64,000 bases of DNA from the NCBI GenBank assembly GCA_028532765.1, contig JAQQAR010000062.1, positions 1 through 64,000 on the forward strand, written 5' to 3'. Under the pieces are notes generated by a model. It made no database searches. It was not told where the DNA came from and saw nothing but the letters and a program-made list of their open reading frames with translations. Below, one piece after another: positions 1-8,536 of this stretch (its first letter is position 1; every line of letters starts with the position of its first letter). The position numbers were made by a program, and so were the translations under genes. Source of the DNA: Sphaerochaetaceae bacterium (GTDB lineage Bacteria > Spirochaetota > Spirochaetia > Sphaerochaetales > Sphaerochaetaceae).

Positions 1-6
1 GAAAAT

Positions 7-30
7 GGGCAGGCATTACAAATCCTGCCC
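7..30. terminator. Possible hairpin terminator at window edge
   Basis: A perfect 7-bp inverted repeat (GGGCAGG at 7-13, CCTGCCC at 24-30) with a 10-nt loop. No strong T-run follows on either strand (ATTTTC on the minus side), so it is at best a weak terminator, probably for a gene left of the window. Confidence 0.35.
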
Positions 31-134
31 AAAACATTGGCCTTATGCTGCCTCACAATACTCATACCCCTGGAATTTTTCCAAGAATCCTGTCATTTCA
101 CAATAACTTTCTCAGATGACATTTTCCCTTACGG

Positions 135-161
135 TTGACAGTAGGTTTTAAAAAATATTGT
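135..161 (+). promoter_or_regulatory. Candidate promoter of the MATE gene
   Basis: A perfect -35 TTGACA (135-140) is followed after a short 15-nt spacer by TATTGT (156-161). The -10 match is modest, so this is a tentative call. Confidence 0.35.
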
Positions 162-238
162 GCAAAGTATCGTTCTAGACATGCTTGCCCAAACCACTGG
201 TTGGCAATATGATTGCCCATCGAAGGAGCAACGTTCCC

Positions 239-1585
239 ATGCAGCAGGATATGACCAGAGGTAATCCCCTTAGGTTGATTTTCTTTTTTATGCTTCCCAT
301 TCTTGGAGGCAACTTATTCCAACAGTTCTATACGATGGTGGATACCTTTGTCGTCGGTAGATTCATCGGCGTCCATGCATTGGCAGCAGTCGGTTCAACC
401 GGACCGATCACGTTCTTTGTGCTTGGATTCGTTATCGGACTTAATGCAGGATTCTCTGTGATCATCAGCCAGAAGTTCGGGGCTAAGGATGAGAGGAGCA
501 TGCGTAAGGCTGTAGCAATGAGCATCCTATCAGCATTATTCCTCTCTATACTTGTTTCCTTTCTTGCGATAGCCTCTGTCAAACCCTTGCTCGAAGTACT
601 CAATACACCACAAAACATCATCAAGGATGCACAAGATTACCTTGTTATCCTGTACCTTGGCATTGTTGCCACCATCTATTACAACCTATTGGCTGCCATC
701 CTCCGTGCCTTGGGAGACAGCAGGTCCCCTCTCTATTTTCTTCTGATTGCAAGTGTATTGAATATCATTGGCGACCTTGTATCTGTCATTATCCTGGATA
801 TGGGTGTCAAGGGAGTTGCGCTTGCCACCATCTCAAGCCAAGGAATCTCTGCTTTGCTCTGTCTTTTCTATATATATAAGCGCTACCCGATCCTTCACCT
901 GAAGAGAGAAGACTGGAGTATTGACTGGCCTATGATCGGCAGACTACTACGTATCGGATTGCCAAGCGCACTCCAATTCTCTGTCTGTGCAATTGGGGTC
1001 ATGATAGTCCAGTCTGTCATCAATACCTTTGGCAGCGATACTGTTGCAGCCTACTCGGTGGGAACTCGCATCGAACAACTGGTGACCCAACCACTGATGA
1101 CACTCGGCCTTGCCATGGCTACCTACAGTGCACAGAACTTAGGGGGAGGGTATCTCCCCAGAATTTCCCGAGGTCTGAAAAGTGCGCTTATGTTGAATGT
1201 GATTTTCAGTCTGGCAGCATTTCTTCTGGTATACTTTGCCGGTGATTTCCTCGCCTTGCTCTTCATCGATGCTTCGCAAAGTCATGTGATAGAGCAAACC
1301 AATCAGTACCTCTCTCTTATCTCCTACTTCTTCATTCCTCTTGGTCTTATCTTCGTTTTCAGAAATACCTGCCAAGGACTGGGGTCTGGGTTGATCCCAA
1401 TGCTTTCTTCCATCCAGGAGCTGCTATTCCGAGCGCTTGCAGCCTTTACGCTTCCTGGGTTATTGGGTTACAGGGGCATTATTCTTTCCAGCCCAATGGC
1501 TTGGATTGCCGCAGCCATCCTCCTGATTTTTGCTTACCGAATCCAAATGCGTCATTTTCGCAGCATCATGAAGCAGACTACCTGA
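239..1585 (+). CDS. MATE family multidrug/cation efflux transporter
   Basis: Inner-membrane antiporter of the MATE family (448 aa), expected to export drugs or organic cations using an H+ or Na+ gradient. The sequence is hydrophobic throughout with about 12 membrane segments in two homologous halves (roughly residues 10-200 and 225-420). The N-terminal half has the family pattern of a P-ILGGNLFQQFYTMVDT-type first helix and VGRF-G loop. ATG at 239 is chosen because GAAGGAG at 222-228 lies 10 nt upstream; an upstream in-frame TTG at 185 has no ribosome-binding site. The substrate cannot be read from the sequence. The downstream YifB-like gene starts 18 nt after the stop, so co-transcription is likely. 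Confidence 0.88.
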   Translation: MQQDMTRGNPLRLIFFFMLPILGGNLFQQFYTMVDTFVVGRFIGVHALAAVGSTGPITFFVLGFVIGLNAGFSVIISQKFGAKDERSMRKAVAMSILSALFLSILVSFLAIASVKPLLEVLNTPQNIIKDAQDYLVILYLGIVATIYYNLLAAILRALGDSRSPLYFLLIASVLNIIGDLVSVIILDMGVKGVALATISSQGISALLCLFYIYKRYPILHLKREDWSIDWPMIGRLLRIGLPSALQFSVCAIGVMIVQSVINTFGSDTVAAYSVGTRIEQLVTQPLMTLGLAMATYSAQNLGGGYLPRISRGLKSALMLNVIFSLAAFLLVYFAGDFLALLFIDASQSHVIEQTNQYLSLISYFFIPLGLIFVFRNTCQGLGSGLIPMLSSIQELLFRALAAFTLPGLLGYRGIILSSPMAWIAAAILLIFAYRIQMRHFRSIMKQTT

Positions 1586-1603
1586 TAATTCCTCTTAGGG
1601 GGT

Positions 1604-2962
1604 ATGCATATATATGGATACCAACGAACCGGTTTTACCGGTACCCTCCTCCGTGTGCAGGTGGCAAGATCAAACACCACTTTCACTATACGTGGACTCT
1701 CCCAGGCTAAAGCTTCCCGCTTGAAGGGAGAAGTGAAAGCCTATTATCAGGGCCCCCTTCCCCGACTCTCAATCCAAGTGCCAGCCCACTCATCCATCGA
1801 TGGCATACTTGCTCCAGTTCTGCTTGCAATGATTTGCATGGAAAAAAACCTCCTGGAAATAAGTAAACACTCAATCCTGCTGTATGGGACTGTCGATTTG
1901 ACAGGATCCTTGATAAGTCTCCCTCCTTTGCATAGAGAACTAACACAGTTATGCGCAGAAGCTGGAATTTCACTCATTCTGAGCGGTGAGAATATCTCCC
2001 CAATCAATGAACACTGTATTTCCTGTCCTTCCATTGCCTCTGCATTGAGTCAACTCTGGAGATTCGCATTACTTCATCCAGAAAACGAGATACAGAGTAA
2101 GGAGACAGGCAAGAAGCATACATTGGAGGAAGATCCATTCTTCGGCATCCTTGGCTTGCAAGAAGCGAAACAAGCGCTCTGCTACTCTGTCGCCGGAGAA
2201 TTACCACTCCTCTTCTATGGACCACCGGGCTGTGGGAAAAGCTTATTGCTGAGCAGAACCAAAGCGTTACTTCCACCCCTTAGGGAAGAGCGAGCGCAGG
2301 AAGTCTGGGCAATCCACGGGAAACAAAGCATTGAATCCCCTCTTTTACGTTTGGAGGCTGGAATGAGTCAGCAGAAGATACTCGCAGGAACCCCTCCCTG
2401 GATAAGCCGGGCACATGGGGGTGCACTGCTGGTGGATGAACTCTCAAACCAGAAACCAAAAGTAAGAACTACACTCGCACAGTTGTTGGACACACACCAA
2501 GTTGGTGATTATCCACTTCTTTACTCCATGGTTGCCGCTACCAACGGATGCCGTTGTGCAAATCTGGGTAATCCTCATGGAATATGTCGTTGCACCCAGG
2601 CGCAGATTGACCAGTTCTGGGGAATGCTCGGCTGGCCCCTGCTTGACCGGTTCGCCATTGCACTTGCCTTGGAGCCGGAACCATTGCTGACGGGAACAGT
2701 TCAGGCATTTCATGTTGACAGGAAAGCCATGGAGCATGTCCGGTCCCTGCAACCAACTCGCAAGAGCGAAGGTGTTGCCCATCTTTTTCCCCGTTACACC
2801 AAGGTGATGGCCCATACACAGAGAAGCCTCAGGAGAGCAAAACTCTGCTGCACCCTTGCGCAGGTGATTGCAGACTGGGAAGGAAAAGAATCGGTTACCC
2901 AAGAGATAATTGAGAAGGCTTACTCCCTCTACCTACTTCCCAAAGATCGTCATTACCACTAG
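1604..2962 (+). CDS. Divergent ComM/YifB-like AAA+ ATPase (Mg-chelatase-like)
   Basis: AAA+ protein of 452 aa related to ComM/YifB, a hexameric helicase that drives branch migration during natural transformation and repair. An N-terminal Lon-protease-like fold (about 1-160) precedes the ATPase core with Walker A GPPGCGKS (about 207-214), Walker B GGALLVDEL (about 268) and a Cys-rich insert with C-x-C and C-x-C pairs (about 315-335), then a C-terminal lid. It is diverged: the usual NPCPCG motif reads NGCRCA, and the segment after Walker B lacks the usual PEF. Family members are usually around 500 aa. A run of G just before the ATG at 1604 gives poor spacing, so the start is uncertain. Confidence 0.75.
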   Translation: MHIYGYQRTGFTGTLLRVQVARSNTTFTIRGLSQAKASRLKGEVKAYYQGPLPRLSIQVPAHSSIDGILAPVLLAMICMEKNLLEISKHSILLYGTVDLTGSLISLPPLHRELTQLCAEAGISLILSGENISPINEHCISCPSIASALSQLWRFALLHPENEIQSKETGKKHTLEEDPFFGILGLQEAKQALCYSVAGELPLLFYGPPGCGKSLLLSRTKALLPPLREERAQEVWAIHGKQSIESPLLRLEAGMSQQKILAGTPPWISRAHGGALLVDELSNQKPKVRTTLAQLLDTHQVGDYPLLYSMVAATNGCRCANLGNPHGICRCTQAQIDQFWGMLGWPLLDRFAIALALEPEPLLTGTVQAFHVDRKAMEHVRSLQPTRKSEGVAHLFPRYTKVMAHTQRSLRRAKLCCTLAQVIADWEGKESVTQEIIEKAYSLYLLPKDRHYH

Positions 2963-3048
2963 CGGTTTGGTATATTAGCCTTTATACTTATTGAAGATTC
3001 TCACTGTAGTGGCAAATTACTACCATCATCTATACATAGAGGAATGCA

Positions 3049-3978
3049 ATGATTGAACAGATACTTCCTGTCGTACCATTATTACTGCTTTTCTTGTTGG
3101 GTTATGCGCTGCAACGAACCAATTTCTTCTCCACCGAATCACTTTCTCATGTAAAGAGGATTGTCTCTGATCTTGCCTTGCCGGCATTGTTGTTTCAGGC
3201 CTTCTCTTCGATAGAACTGGAAAGCCGTTATCTTATTCTGGTAATCCTCATTTTTATTGTGTGTCTGATCATGGTTGTCTTGGGGCACTATATCGGGAAG
3301 CTTCTGAAGATACACAGTCCCTACTTTGCATTGATGATGACCGGCTTTGAAATGGGAATGTTTGGGTATGCAGTATTTGTCTCCTTCCAAGGGGTAGCAC
3401 ACCTGGGAAAGATTGCTCTGGTAGATCTTGGACAGGTTGTATTTGTCTTTACCATCTTGATGGCCTTGATGATCAAGCATCGCGATGGAACCGCAAAAGG
3501 CAGTGAACTGCTGAAAAAGATTATCACCAGCCCAGTAATCCTTGCAATTATTGCAGGGCTTGCTACCAGCTTCATAGCTCCCCACGTCCAAAGCTCTCCC
3601 CTCTGGGATACCCTGGCTAAAATGATTGACCTGCTTGCCCAGTTGACCGTTCCCCTCATTGCAATCACCATCGGTTACGGTATCCATATCAAGAAGGAGC
3701 TGATAGGAAAGTCCTTGAAGACCATACTGGCAAGAAGGGTATTGCTTACCCTGTTTGCCCTCCTCCTTAATGCATTGGTGGTAGACTCCTGGCTGGGAAT
3801 GGATAGGATGTACCAGGTTGCGCTCATGACGATGTTCCTTACCCCTCCACCGTTTGTAATCTCAATCTATATGCGCAGTGATGAGGAAGGTGAATCGGAT
3901 TACGTCGACAACACGCTCTCTTTGGATACGCTGGTCTCCATTGTTGCAGTAATAATTGCTTCAGCAATGTATGCCTGA
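3049..3978 (+). CDS. AEC (auxin efflux carrier) family transporter
   Basis: Membrane protein of 309 aa with about 10 transmembrane helices in two repeats of five, typical of the AEC/Mem_trans family that moves organic anions such as malate or related carboxylates in bacteria. The first repeat begins near residue 5 (LLFLLGYALQR) and the second near residue 165 after a charged loop (about 140-160). The ATG at 3049 follows GAGG by a suitable distance. It stands alone between the ATPase gene and the tRNA pair. The substrate is not inferable. Confidence 0.85.
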   Translation: MIEQILPVVPLLLLFLLGYALQRTNFFSTESLSHVKRIVSDLALPALLFQAFSSIELESRYLILVILIFIVCLIMVVLGHYIGKLLKIHSPYFALMMTGFEMGMFGYAVFVSFQGVAHLGKIALVDLGQVVFVFTILMALMIKHRDGTAKGSELLKKIITSPVILAIIAGLATSFIAPHVQSSPLWDTLAKMIDLLAQLTVPLIAITIGYGIHIKKELIGKSLKTILARRVLLTLFALLLNALVVDSWLGMDRMYQVALMTMFLTPPPFVISIYMRSDEEGESDYVDNTLSLDTLVSIVAVIIASAMYA

Positions 3979-4064
3979 AAACGGAAAAACACCAGAGAGG
4001 CAGTCCTATTCACAGAATGCCATTGTAAAGCATACGTGATGTAGCAATAATTCTTCTCAAGTAG

Positions 4065-4094
4065 TTGACACCCTTTTGAGCTCTCTGGTATAGT
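4065..4094 (+). promoter_or_regulatory. Promoter of the tRNA-Lys/tRNA-Glu unit
   Basis: Perfect -35 TTGACA (4065-4070), 18-nt spacer and -10 TATAGT (4089-4094), placed 15 nt before the first tRNA base. This is one of the best promoter matches in the window. Confidence 0.8.
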
Positions 4095-4108
4095 CCATTA
4101 CGTTGCAA

Positions 4109-4181
4109 GGGCCGCTAGCTCAGCTGGTAGAGCAACGCCCTTTTAAGGCGTGGGTCACAGGTCCGAATCCTGTGCGGCTCA
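4109..4181 (+). tRNA. tRNA-Lys (anticodon UUU)
   Basis: A full cloverleaf of 73 nt is visible. The acceptor arm GGGCCGC pairs with GCGGCTC at the 3' end, the D arm is GCTC/GAGC, the anticodon loop CTTTTAA is closed by ACGCC/GGCGT, and the T arm is ACAGG/CCTGT around TCCGAAT. The 3' CCA is not encoded. The promoter lies directly upstream and tRNA-Glu follows 31 nt later, so both are probably one transcript. Confidence 0.97.
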
Positions 4182-4212
4182 TCTTGCCTCTGTTTTTTAA
4201 CATGCTTGTTAT

Positions 4213-4284
4213 GTCTCCTTCGTCTAGTGGTTAGGACATCGGGTTTTCATCCCGACAACAGGGGTTCAATTCCCCTAGGAGATG
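4213..4284 (+). tRNA. tRNA-Glu (anticodon UUC)
   Basis: A 72-nt cloverleaf: acceptor GTCTCCT with AGGAGAT, anticodon loop TTTTCAT closed by TCGGG/CCCGA, T arm AGGGG/CCCCT. The 3' CCA is not encoded. It shares the transcript with tRNA-Lys and ends at a strong terminator 5 nt downstream. Confidence 0.97.
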
Positions 4285-4289
4285 CTTAA

Positions 4290-4320
4290 GGGAGCCTACC
4301 GTCTGGTAGGTTCCCTTTTC
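4290..4320 (+). terminator. Rho-independent terminator after the tRNAs
   Basis: An 11-bp stem with one G.T pair (4290-4300 with 4305-4315), a GTCT loop, then TTTTC. It ends the tRNA transcript. Confidence 0.85.
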
Positions 4321-4445
4321 TGTTACTACTGCAAGCATGAAATTGGGAGCTCTAAGCCTCTACCCTGTGTGAAAGGCCGGCTTCACTATTGACTTCTCAT
4401 AGAACCCGTTATACAAAGAAAATACAGGATGGTTTTCCAATAGCA

Positions 4446-4550
4446 TCATATCTCCCAATCGCTATAAACCATCCATGTGATGTACCCTTCTTCCGGGCTG
4501 CAGTCCATATACTTGTATCCACACCCGCAAGCTTTGGATTGCAGCTCCCT
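4446..4550 (-). pseudogene. Cys-rich peptide remnant in frame after the antiporter gene
   Basis: An open stretch of 34 codons lies in the antiporter's frame, just beyond its TGA and a second stop (TAA) at 4551-4553. It reads like a real protein end: it contains ACGCGYKYMDC, then SPEEGYITWMVYSDWEI and a stop. The spaced cysteines (C-x-C, then C) resemble a small metal-binding knuckle. There is no acceptable start codon except an internal Met, so it is probably the decayed tail of a lost gene or exchanged DNA. It could be chance, but the composition is unusually protein-like. Confidence 0.3.
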
Positions 4551-4556
4551 TTATGA

Positions 4557-5825
4557 TCAATCCTTGAGCAGATCGTACTCAGCTTCACTCGCTTCCAACG
4601 CAGAAGAGCTCGAGCCCTCACTCCCATCCATCGAGAGAAGATGTCTGCCTCCCCAGCTGATGGCAAACGCACCCAGGGGAGCGGTTAAAAGGATACTCAT
4701 CACGGCAACGGCCAGGATGATCTGACCAGGGCGGGTATCCATACCACGCTCAGCCATTGCTGCAAGGGGAGCAGAACCAATTGCGGCCTGCACTGTTGCC
4801 TTGGGGAGATAAGAGATAACGACAAACAACTTCTCTTTCAGAGAGAATCCAGAGCCAAGTGTACAGAGATAGGTACCCACCGATCGACTCACCAGTGCGA
4901 TGAGAATTAGAAGAATAGCTGCAAAGCCTGCTTCTTTTGCTGCATTCAGATCGACTTGCGCACCCACCATGGCAAAAAGCACTATCTGTGCAAACACCCA
5001 GATTTTTCCCAGTTTGCTGGAGAGCTCATGAGCCATCGATTCCCTCTTTTCCAAGATTATGAACCCAATAGCCATGACCGCAAGGAGGGCTGCAAAAGGT
5101 ATATGCCTGGCTTCAAGCAGGTCCCCAATGTGGACCAGAGCAATTGCAATCGCCAAGAGGGTCATTGCCCTTTTGGTTGCTCGTGGATTGTATCGTTCGA
5201 ACACCCTGATCAGGAATCGAGCGATCAGATACCCAACAATGACTGCAAAAACCAGTGAGAGGGGAATGGATGCAATCATCCATGAAATATTCACAGCATC
5301 CCCAACATAGAGTGAGAGGACAATGCTGTATGCAACGATAACCGTTACATCATCCAGGCTTGCACCGGCCAACACCAAGGTAGGGATGGCCTTCTTGGTA
5401 CCCCTGCCTTCCTTGATGAACTGAACCATCATGGGAACCACCACCGCCGGAGAGACTGCCGCAAGCACACATGCAAGCAGGACACTCTCTCCCCTGCTTA
5501 TAGAAAGCATCCCAGGTGCCAAGGCTATGATGAGAGCGGCTTCAAAGACTGCGGGAAGAAATGCAAGCAGTATGGCCTGGAGCCCTACCTTATGGAGGCT
5601 CTCTCGGGAAAGTTCCAACCCTGCACGCAAAAGTATTACGATGAGTGCAATCATACGCAGGTCTGACCCGATTCGTATCAGGTCAGGGTCGAGCAATCCC
5701 AATATCTGTGGACCAAGGACTGCCCCTACTGCCAACATCCCAATAAGTGGGGGAACATGGATACGCTGTAATAGATATTCAACAAGAAGACAGAGAATCA
5801 TCAACTCCGCAAGACTGAGTGCCAT
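4557..5825 (-). CDS. Cation:proton antiporter (CPA superfamily)
   Basis: Inner-membrane antiporter of 422 aa, expected to exchange Na+ or K+ for H+ for pH and salt homeostasis. About 12 hydrophobic helices are visible. The LAGASLDDVTVIVAY segment (about residue 150) carries the paired Asp residues typical of the ion-binding helix of CPA antiporters. An acidic Ser-rich C-terminal tail follows the last helix. ATG at 5825 is preferred because GGAGG (5832-5836) is 6 nt upstream; the open frame extends further upstream but that part is not protein-like. It is divergent from the M42 peptidase gene. Confidence 0.85.
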   Translation of the reverse strand: MALSLAELMILCLLVEYLLQRIHVPPLIGMLAVGAVLGPQILGLLDPDLIRIGSDLRMIALIVILLRAGLELSRESLHKVGLQAILLAFLPAVFEAALIIALAPGMLSISRGESVLLACVLAAVSPAVVVPMMVQFIKEGRGTKKAIPTLVLAGASLDDVTVIVAYSIVLSLYVGDAVNISWMIASIPLSLVFAVIVGYLIARFLIRVFERYNPRATKRAMTLLAIAIALVHIGDLLEARHIPFAALLAVMAIGFIILEKRESMAHELSSKLGKIWVFAQIVLFAMVGAQVDLNAAKEAGFAAILLILIALVSRSVGTYLCTLGSGFSLKEKLFVVISYLPKATVQAAIGSAPLAAMAERGMDTRPGQIILAVAVMSILLTAPLGAFAISWGGRHLLSMDGSEGSSSSALEASEAEYDLLKD

Positions 5826-5969
5826 GGCACACCTCCAGACCTTAATTAGGTTGCAGGAGTTATCAGCAGAATCGTAGGCTGCGGTTTTCTCTTGGGTTGG
5901 GAGAGATGGCGAACCCCATCGCCTGCCCCATTGTAGGAAATGCCCTGCTTCTTGGTCAAGTGAGGTTAT

Positions 5970-5999
5970 TTGACGGGTGTACAACTCCAGCAATCTATG
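5970..5999 (+). promoter_or_regulatory. Candidate promoter of the M42 peptidase gene
   Basis: TTGACG (5970-5975) and TCTATG (5994-5999) with an 18-nt spacer, about 33 nt before the start codon. The -35 is good and the -10 is weak. Confidence 0.4.
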
Positions 6000-6031
6000 G
6001 ATAATAATGAAGATTATCAGGAGTATGAATC

Positions 6032-7096
6032 ATGACTAATATTAATCGAATACAAAGAATCTGTGATGCCAATGGCATTTCAGGATTTGAAGACGCAGTA
6101 CTTGAGGTCATCCGCAAGGACGGAGCACACCTGGGTAGTTTTGAAGAGGACTCTTTGAGGAATCTCTACCTCTCCCGAACACAAAACCAAGAGGGAAAGC
6201 CAACGGTACTGCTTGATGCACATACCGACGAGGTAGGATTCATGGTCAAATGCATCCGTGAGGATGGAATGCTTGAATTTATCCCCATCGGAGGATGGGT
6301 TACCACCAATATTCCTGCTCATATGGTACGGGTACAGAGGCGTGATGGCTCCACCATTGCCGGTATCGTTGGATCAAAACCTCCTCACTACCAAAGCGAG
6401 GCAGAACGAAAAAGTGTCCCTGACATCAGCAGCCTGTTTATCGATATCGGGGCATCCAGCAAGCAACATGCCATAGAAATGGGAGTGGAAGTGGCAAGCC
6501 CAGTCATTCCCGAAGCAAATTGTACCTACAATCCAGAAACAAAGCTGCTCTTTGGCAAGGCCTTCGACTGCAGACTTGGTTGTTCAACCATTCTTGATGT
6601 CATGGAAGACCTTCAGGAAGAGATACTTGATGTCAACCTGATCGCTGGTTTTGCCAGTCAGGAAGAAGTTGGGTGCCGAGGAGCACAACTCACCGCAAGG
6701 AAAGTCAATCCAGATGTAGCCATCTGCTTTGAGGGAAGCCCGGCTGATGACACCTTCCTTCCCCCCTATCAGCAGCAGACCATCGTGGGCAAGGGCCCCA
6801 TGCTCCGATTCATTGACTCAAAAATGATAACAAACCCAAGATTCCAACGCTTTGCCCTCGATCTTGCAGAGAAACACCAGATACCCGTACAGCAAGGGGT
6901 AAGAAACGGTGGGGCGACCAATGCAGCTGCTTTGCACCTATCTGGACAAGGTATTCCTACCATCGTGATCGGTATCCCGGTCAGATATGCACATACACAC
7001 TGGGGAATCAGCAGCACAGAGGACGTTGAGAGTTCAATCCGCCTCGCCAGGGCAATTCTCAGTAACCTCAGTGGGGAGATAATTGCTGGGTTCTGA
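6032..7096 (+). CDS. M42 family metallo-aminopeptidase
   Basis: Cytosolic di-zinc aminopeptidase of 354 aa in the M42/TET family, which forms large tetrahedral complexes that trim peptides. Visible active-site elements: H64 and D66 in DAHTDEVGF, bridging D179 in FDCRLG, catalytic glutamates 211-212 in QEEVGCRGA, the FEGSPADD segment (about 233), and the terminal metal His in RYAHTHWG (about 319-325). The family usually has RY-H-SP-E here, so the THWG variant is slightly unusual. The ATG at 6032 has CAGGAG upstream. The aldehyde dehydrogenase gene follows 61 nt later on the same strand. Confidence 0.9.
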   Translation: MTNINRIQRICDANGISGFEDAVLEVIRKDGAHLGSFEEDSLRNLYLSRTQNQEGKPTVLLDAHTDEVGFMVKCIREDGMLEFIPIGGWVTTNIPAHMVRVQRRDGSTIAGIVGSKPPHYQSEAERKSVPDISSLFIDIGASSKQHAIEMGVEVASPVIPEANCTYNPETKLLFGKAFDCRLGCSTILDVMEDLQEEILDVNLIAGFASQEEVGCRGAQLTARKVNPDVAICFEGSPADDTFLPPYQQQTIVGKGPMLRFIDSKMITNPRFQRFALDLAEKHQIPVQQGVRNGGATNAAALHLSGQGIPTIVIGIPVRYAHTHWGISSTEDVESSIRLARAILSNLSGEIIAGF

Positions 7097-7157
7097 TGCA
7101 TTGATTTTGACAAATAGGTAACCAGGTGCCATACTGGCACAAAAGTGGGGAATACTT

Positions 7158-8528
7158 ATGAATGAAGTGCAGCTCTGCATCACTGAGATGAGAACATTCT
7201 TCCGTAATGGCTCAACTCAGTCGGTTGCATGGAGAAAAACTCAGCTCAAAAAGCTGAAGGATGGGATCAAAGATCATGAGAAACAGATTCTTGATGCACT
7301 ATTCGAGGATCTGGGGAAAACTGATTTTGAGGGATTTGCAACTGAGCTCGGATTGGTCTATGCAGAAATAGACAAACATCTCAAGCACCTGGATTCCTGG
7401 ACCAGTAAGAAACGGGTAAGAAACACCTTGCTTTCGTTTCCTTCCAAAGCCTACACAATCTCCATACCCTTGGGGATTGTGTTGATCATGAGTCCTTGGA
7501 ATTATCCATTCCAACTTACTATAGCTCCCTTGGTCAGTGCACTGGCTGCCGGCAATTGTGTCATCGTCAAACCATCAAGGTACAGTAGCCATACATCCCA
7601 AGTTCTGGAATCACTGGTCGCAAAACTCTATCCGAGCCACTATGTGACCGTTTTCCAGGGAGGCAGTGAAATGAACCAGGAACTGCTCTCCCACCGCTTT
7701 GACCATATATTCTTCACCGGAAGCCCGACAGTTGGCAAAGTGGTCATGGAAACTGCGGCCAAGACGCTCACCCCGGTCACCCTGGAATTGGGGGGAAAAA
7801 GCCCTGCAATTGTGGAAGCAAACAGTGACATTCCCCTCGCAGCCCGTAGGATCATCTGGGGAAAATGTCTCAATGCAGGTCAAACCTGCATAGCGCCCGA
7901 CTACGTATTGGTTGAACGCTCGGTGGCTTCCCAATTGATCGAAGAGATGAAGGCGGCAATCACCAACATGTTTGGGAGCGACCCCCTGCACTGTGAAGAC
8001 CTCCCCCACATCATCAACGAGAGACACTTCAACCGACTCATCAGTCTTTTTGAGGAAGGGACGCTCGCCTACGGTGGGCAGATTGACCCAAAGAACCTGA
8101 AAATTGCACCAACTCTGATAACCGATGTACAGAGAACCGGAACCCTCATGAGTGAAGAGATCTTCGGCCCGATTTTGCCCATCATTACCTATGAGACCTT
8201 TGAACAAGCCGTCGGTTATGTGCAGGCACGGGAGCACCCCCTGGCACTGTATCTGTTCAGCAACGACAAGGAACACCAGGAACATGTGGTAAGAACCGTC
8301 AGTTATGGAGGAGGATGCATCAATGATACGGTCATGCATCTCTCCAACCCCCACCTCCCCTTTGGAGGAGTTGGATCCAGCGGTATGGGCAGTTACCATG
8401 CGAAACAGGGGTTCGATACCTTCAGCCACCAGAAAAGTGTGCTCGAGAGTAAACGATGGCTCGAGGTAAAACTGCGTTATGCCCCTTATCGGGGAAAGCT
8501 TGCTTTGATCAAACGATTGTTTTCTTAG
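7158..8528 (+). CDS. Aldehyde dehydrogenase (ALDH3-like)
   Basis: NAD(P)-dependent aldehyde dehydrogenase of 456 aa, a length typical of the short ALDH3 group that oxidises aliphatic or aromatic aldehydes. Visible features: PWNYPFQL (about 113-120), cofactor loop FTGSPTVGK (about 186-194), general base E210 in LELGGKSP, nucleophile C244 in NAGQTC, and EEIFGPILP (about 333). The cofactor-binding KPSE motif reads KPSR here (about 138-141). Loss of that Glu often goes with NADP+ preference in this superfamily, which is an inference here. The basic, hydrophobic C-terminus (KLALIKRLFS) could associate with membrane, as in some ALDH3 members. The next gene begins 8 nt after the stop. Confidence 0.92.
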   Translation: MNEVQLCITEMRTFFRNGSTQSVAWRKTQLKKLKDGIKDHEKQILDALFEDLGKTDFEGFATELGLVYAEIDKHLKHLDSWTSKKRVRNTLLSFPSKAYTISIPLGIVLIMSPWNYPFQLTIAPLVSALAAGNCVIVKPSRYSSHTSQVLESLVAKLYPSHYVTVFQGGSEMNQELLSHRFDHIFFTGSPTVGKVVMETAAKTLTPVTLELGGKSPAIVEANSDIPLAARRIIWGKCLNAGQTCIAPDYVLVERSVASQLIEEMKAAITNMFGSDPLHCEDLPHIINERHFNRLISLFEEGTLAYGGQIDPKNLKIAPTLITDVQRTGTLMSEEIFGPILPIITYETFEQAVGYVQAREHPLALYLFSNDKEHQEHVVRTVSYGGGCINDTVMHLSNPHLPFGGVGSSGMGSYHAKQGFDTFSHQKSVLESKRWLEVKLRYAPYRGKLALIKRLFS

Positions 8529-8536
8529 GAGGGTTC

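Noticed and set aside
185..238. Upstream TTG extension of the MATE protein
   Set aside because: No RBS before the TTG, whereas GAAGGAG fits the ATG at 239.
7611..8429. 272-codon open frame on the minus strand inside the aldehyde dehydrogenase gene
   Set aside because: It is antisense to a well-conserved gene and its product has no protein-like pattern.
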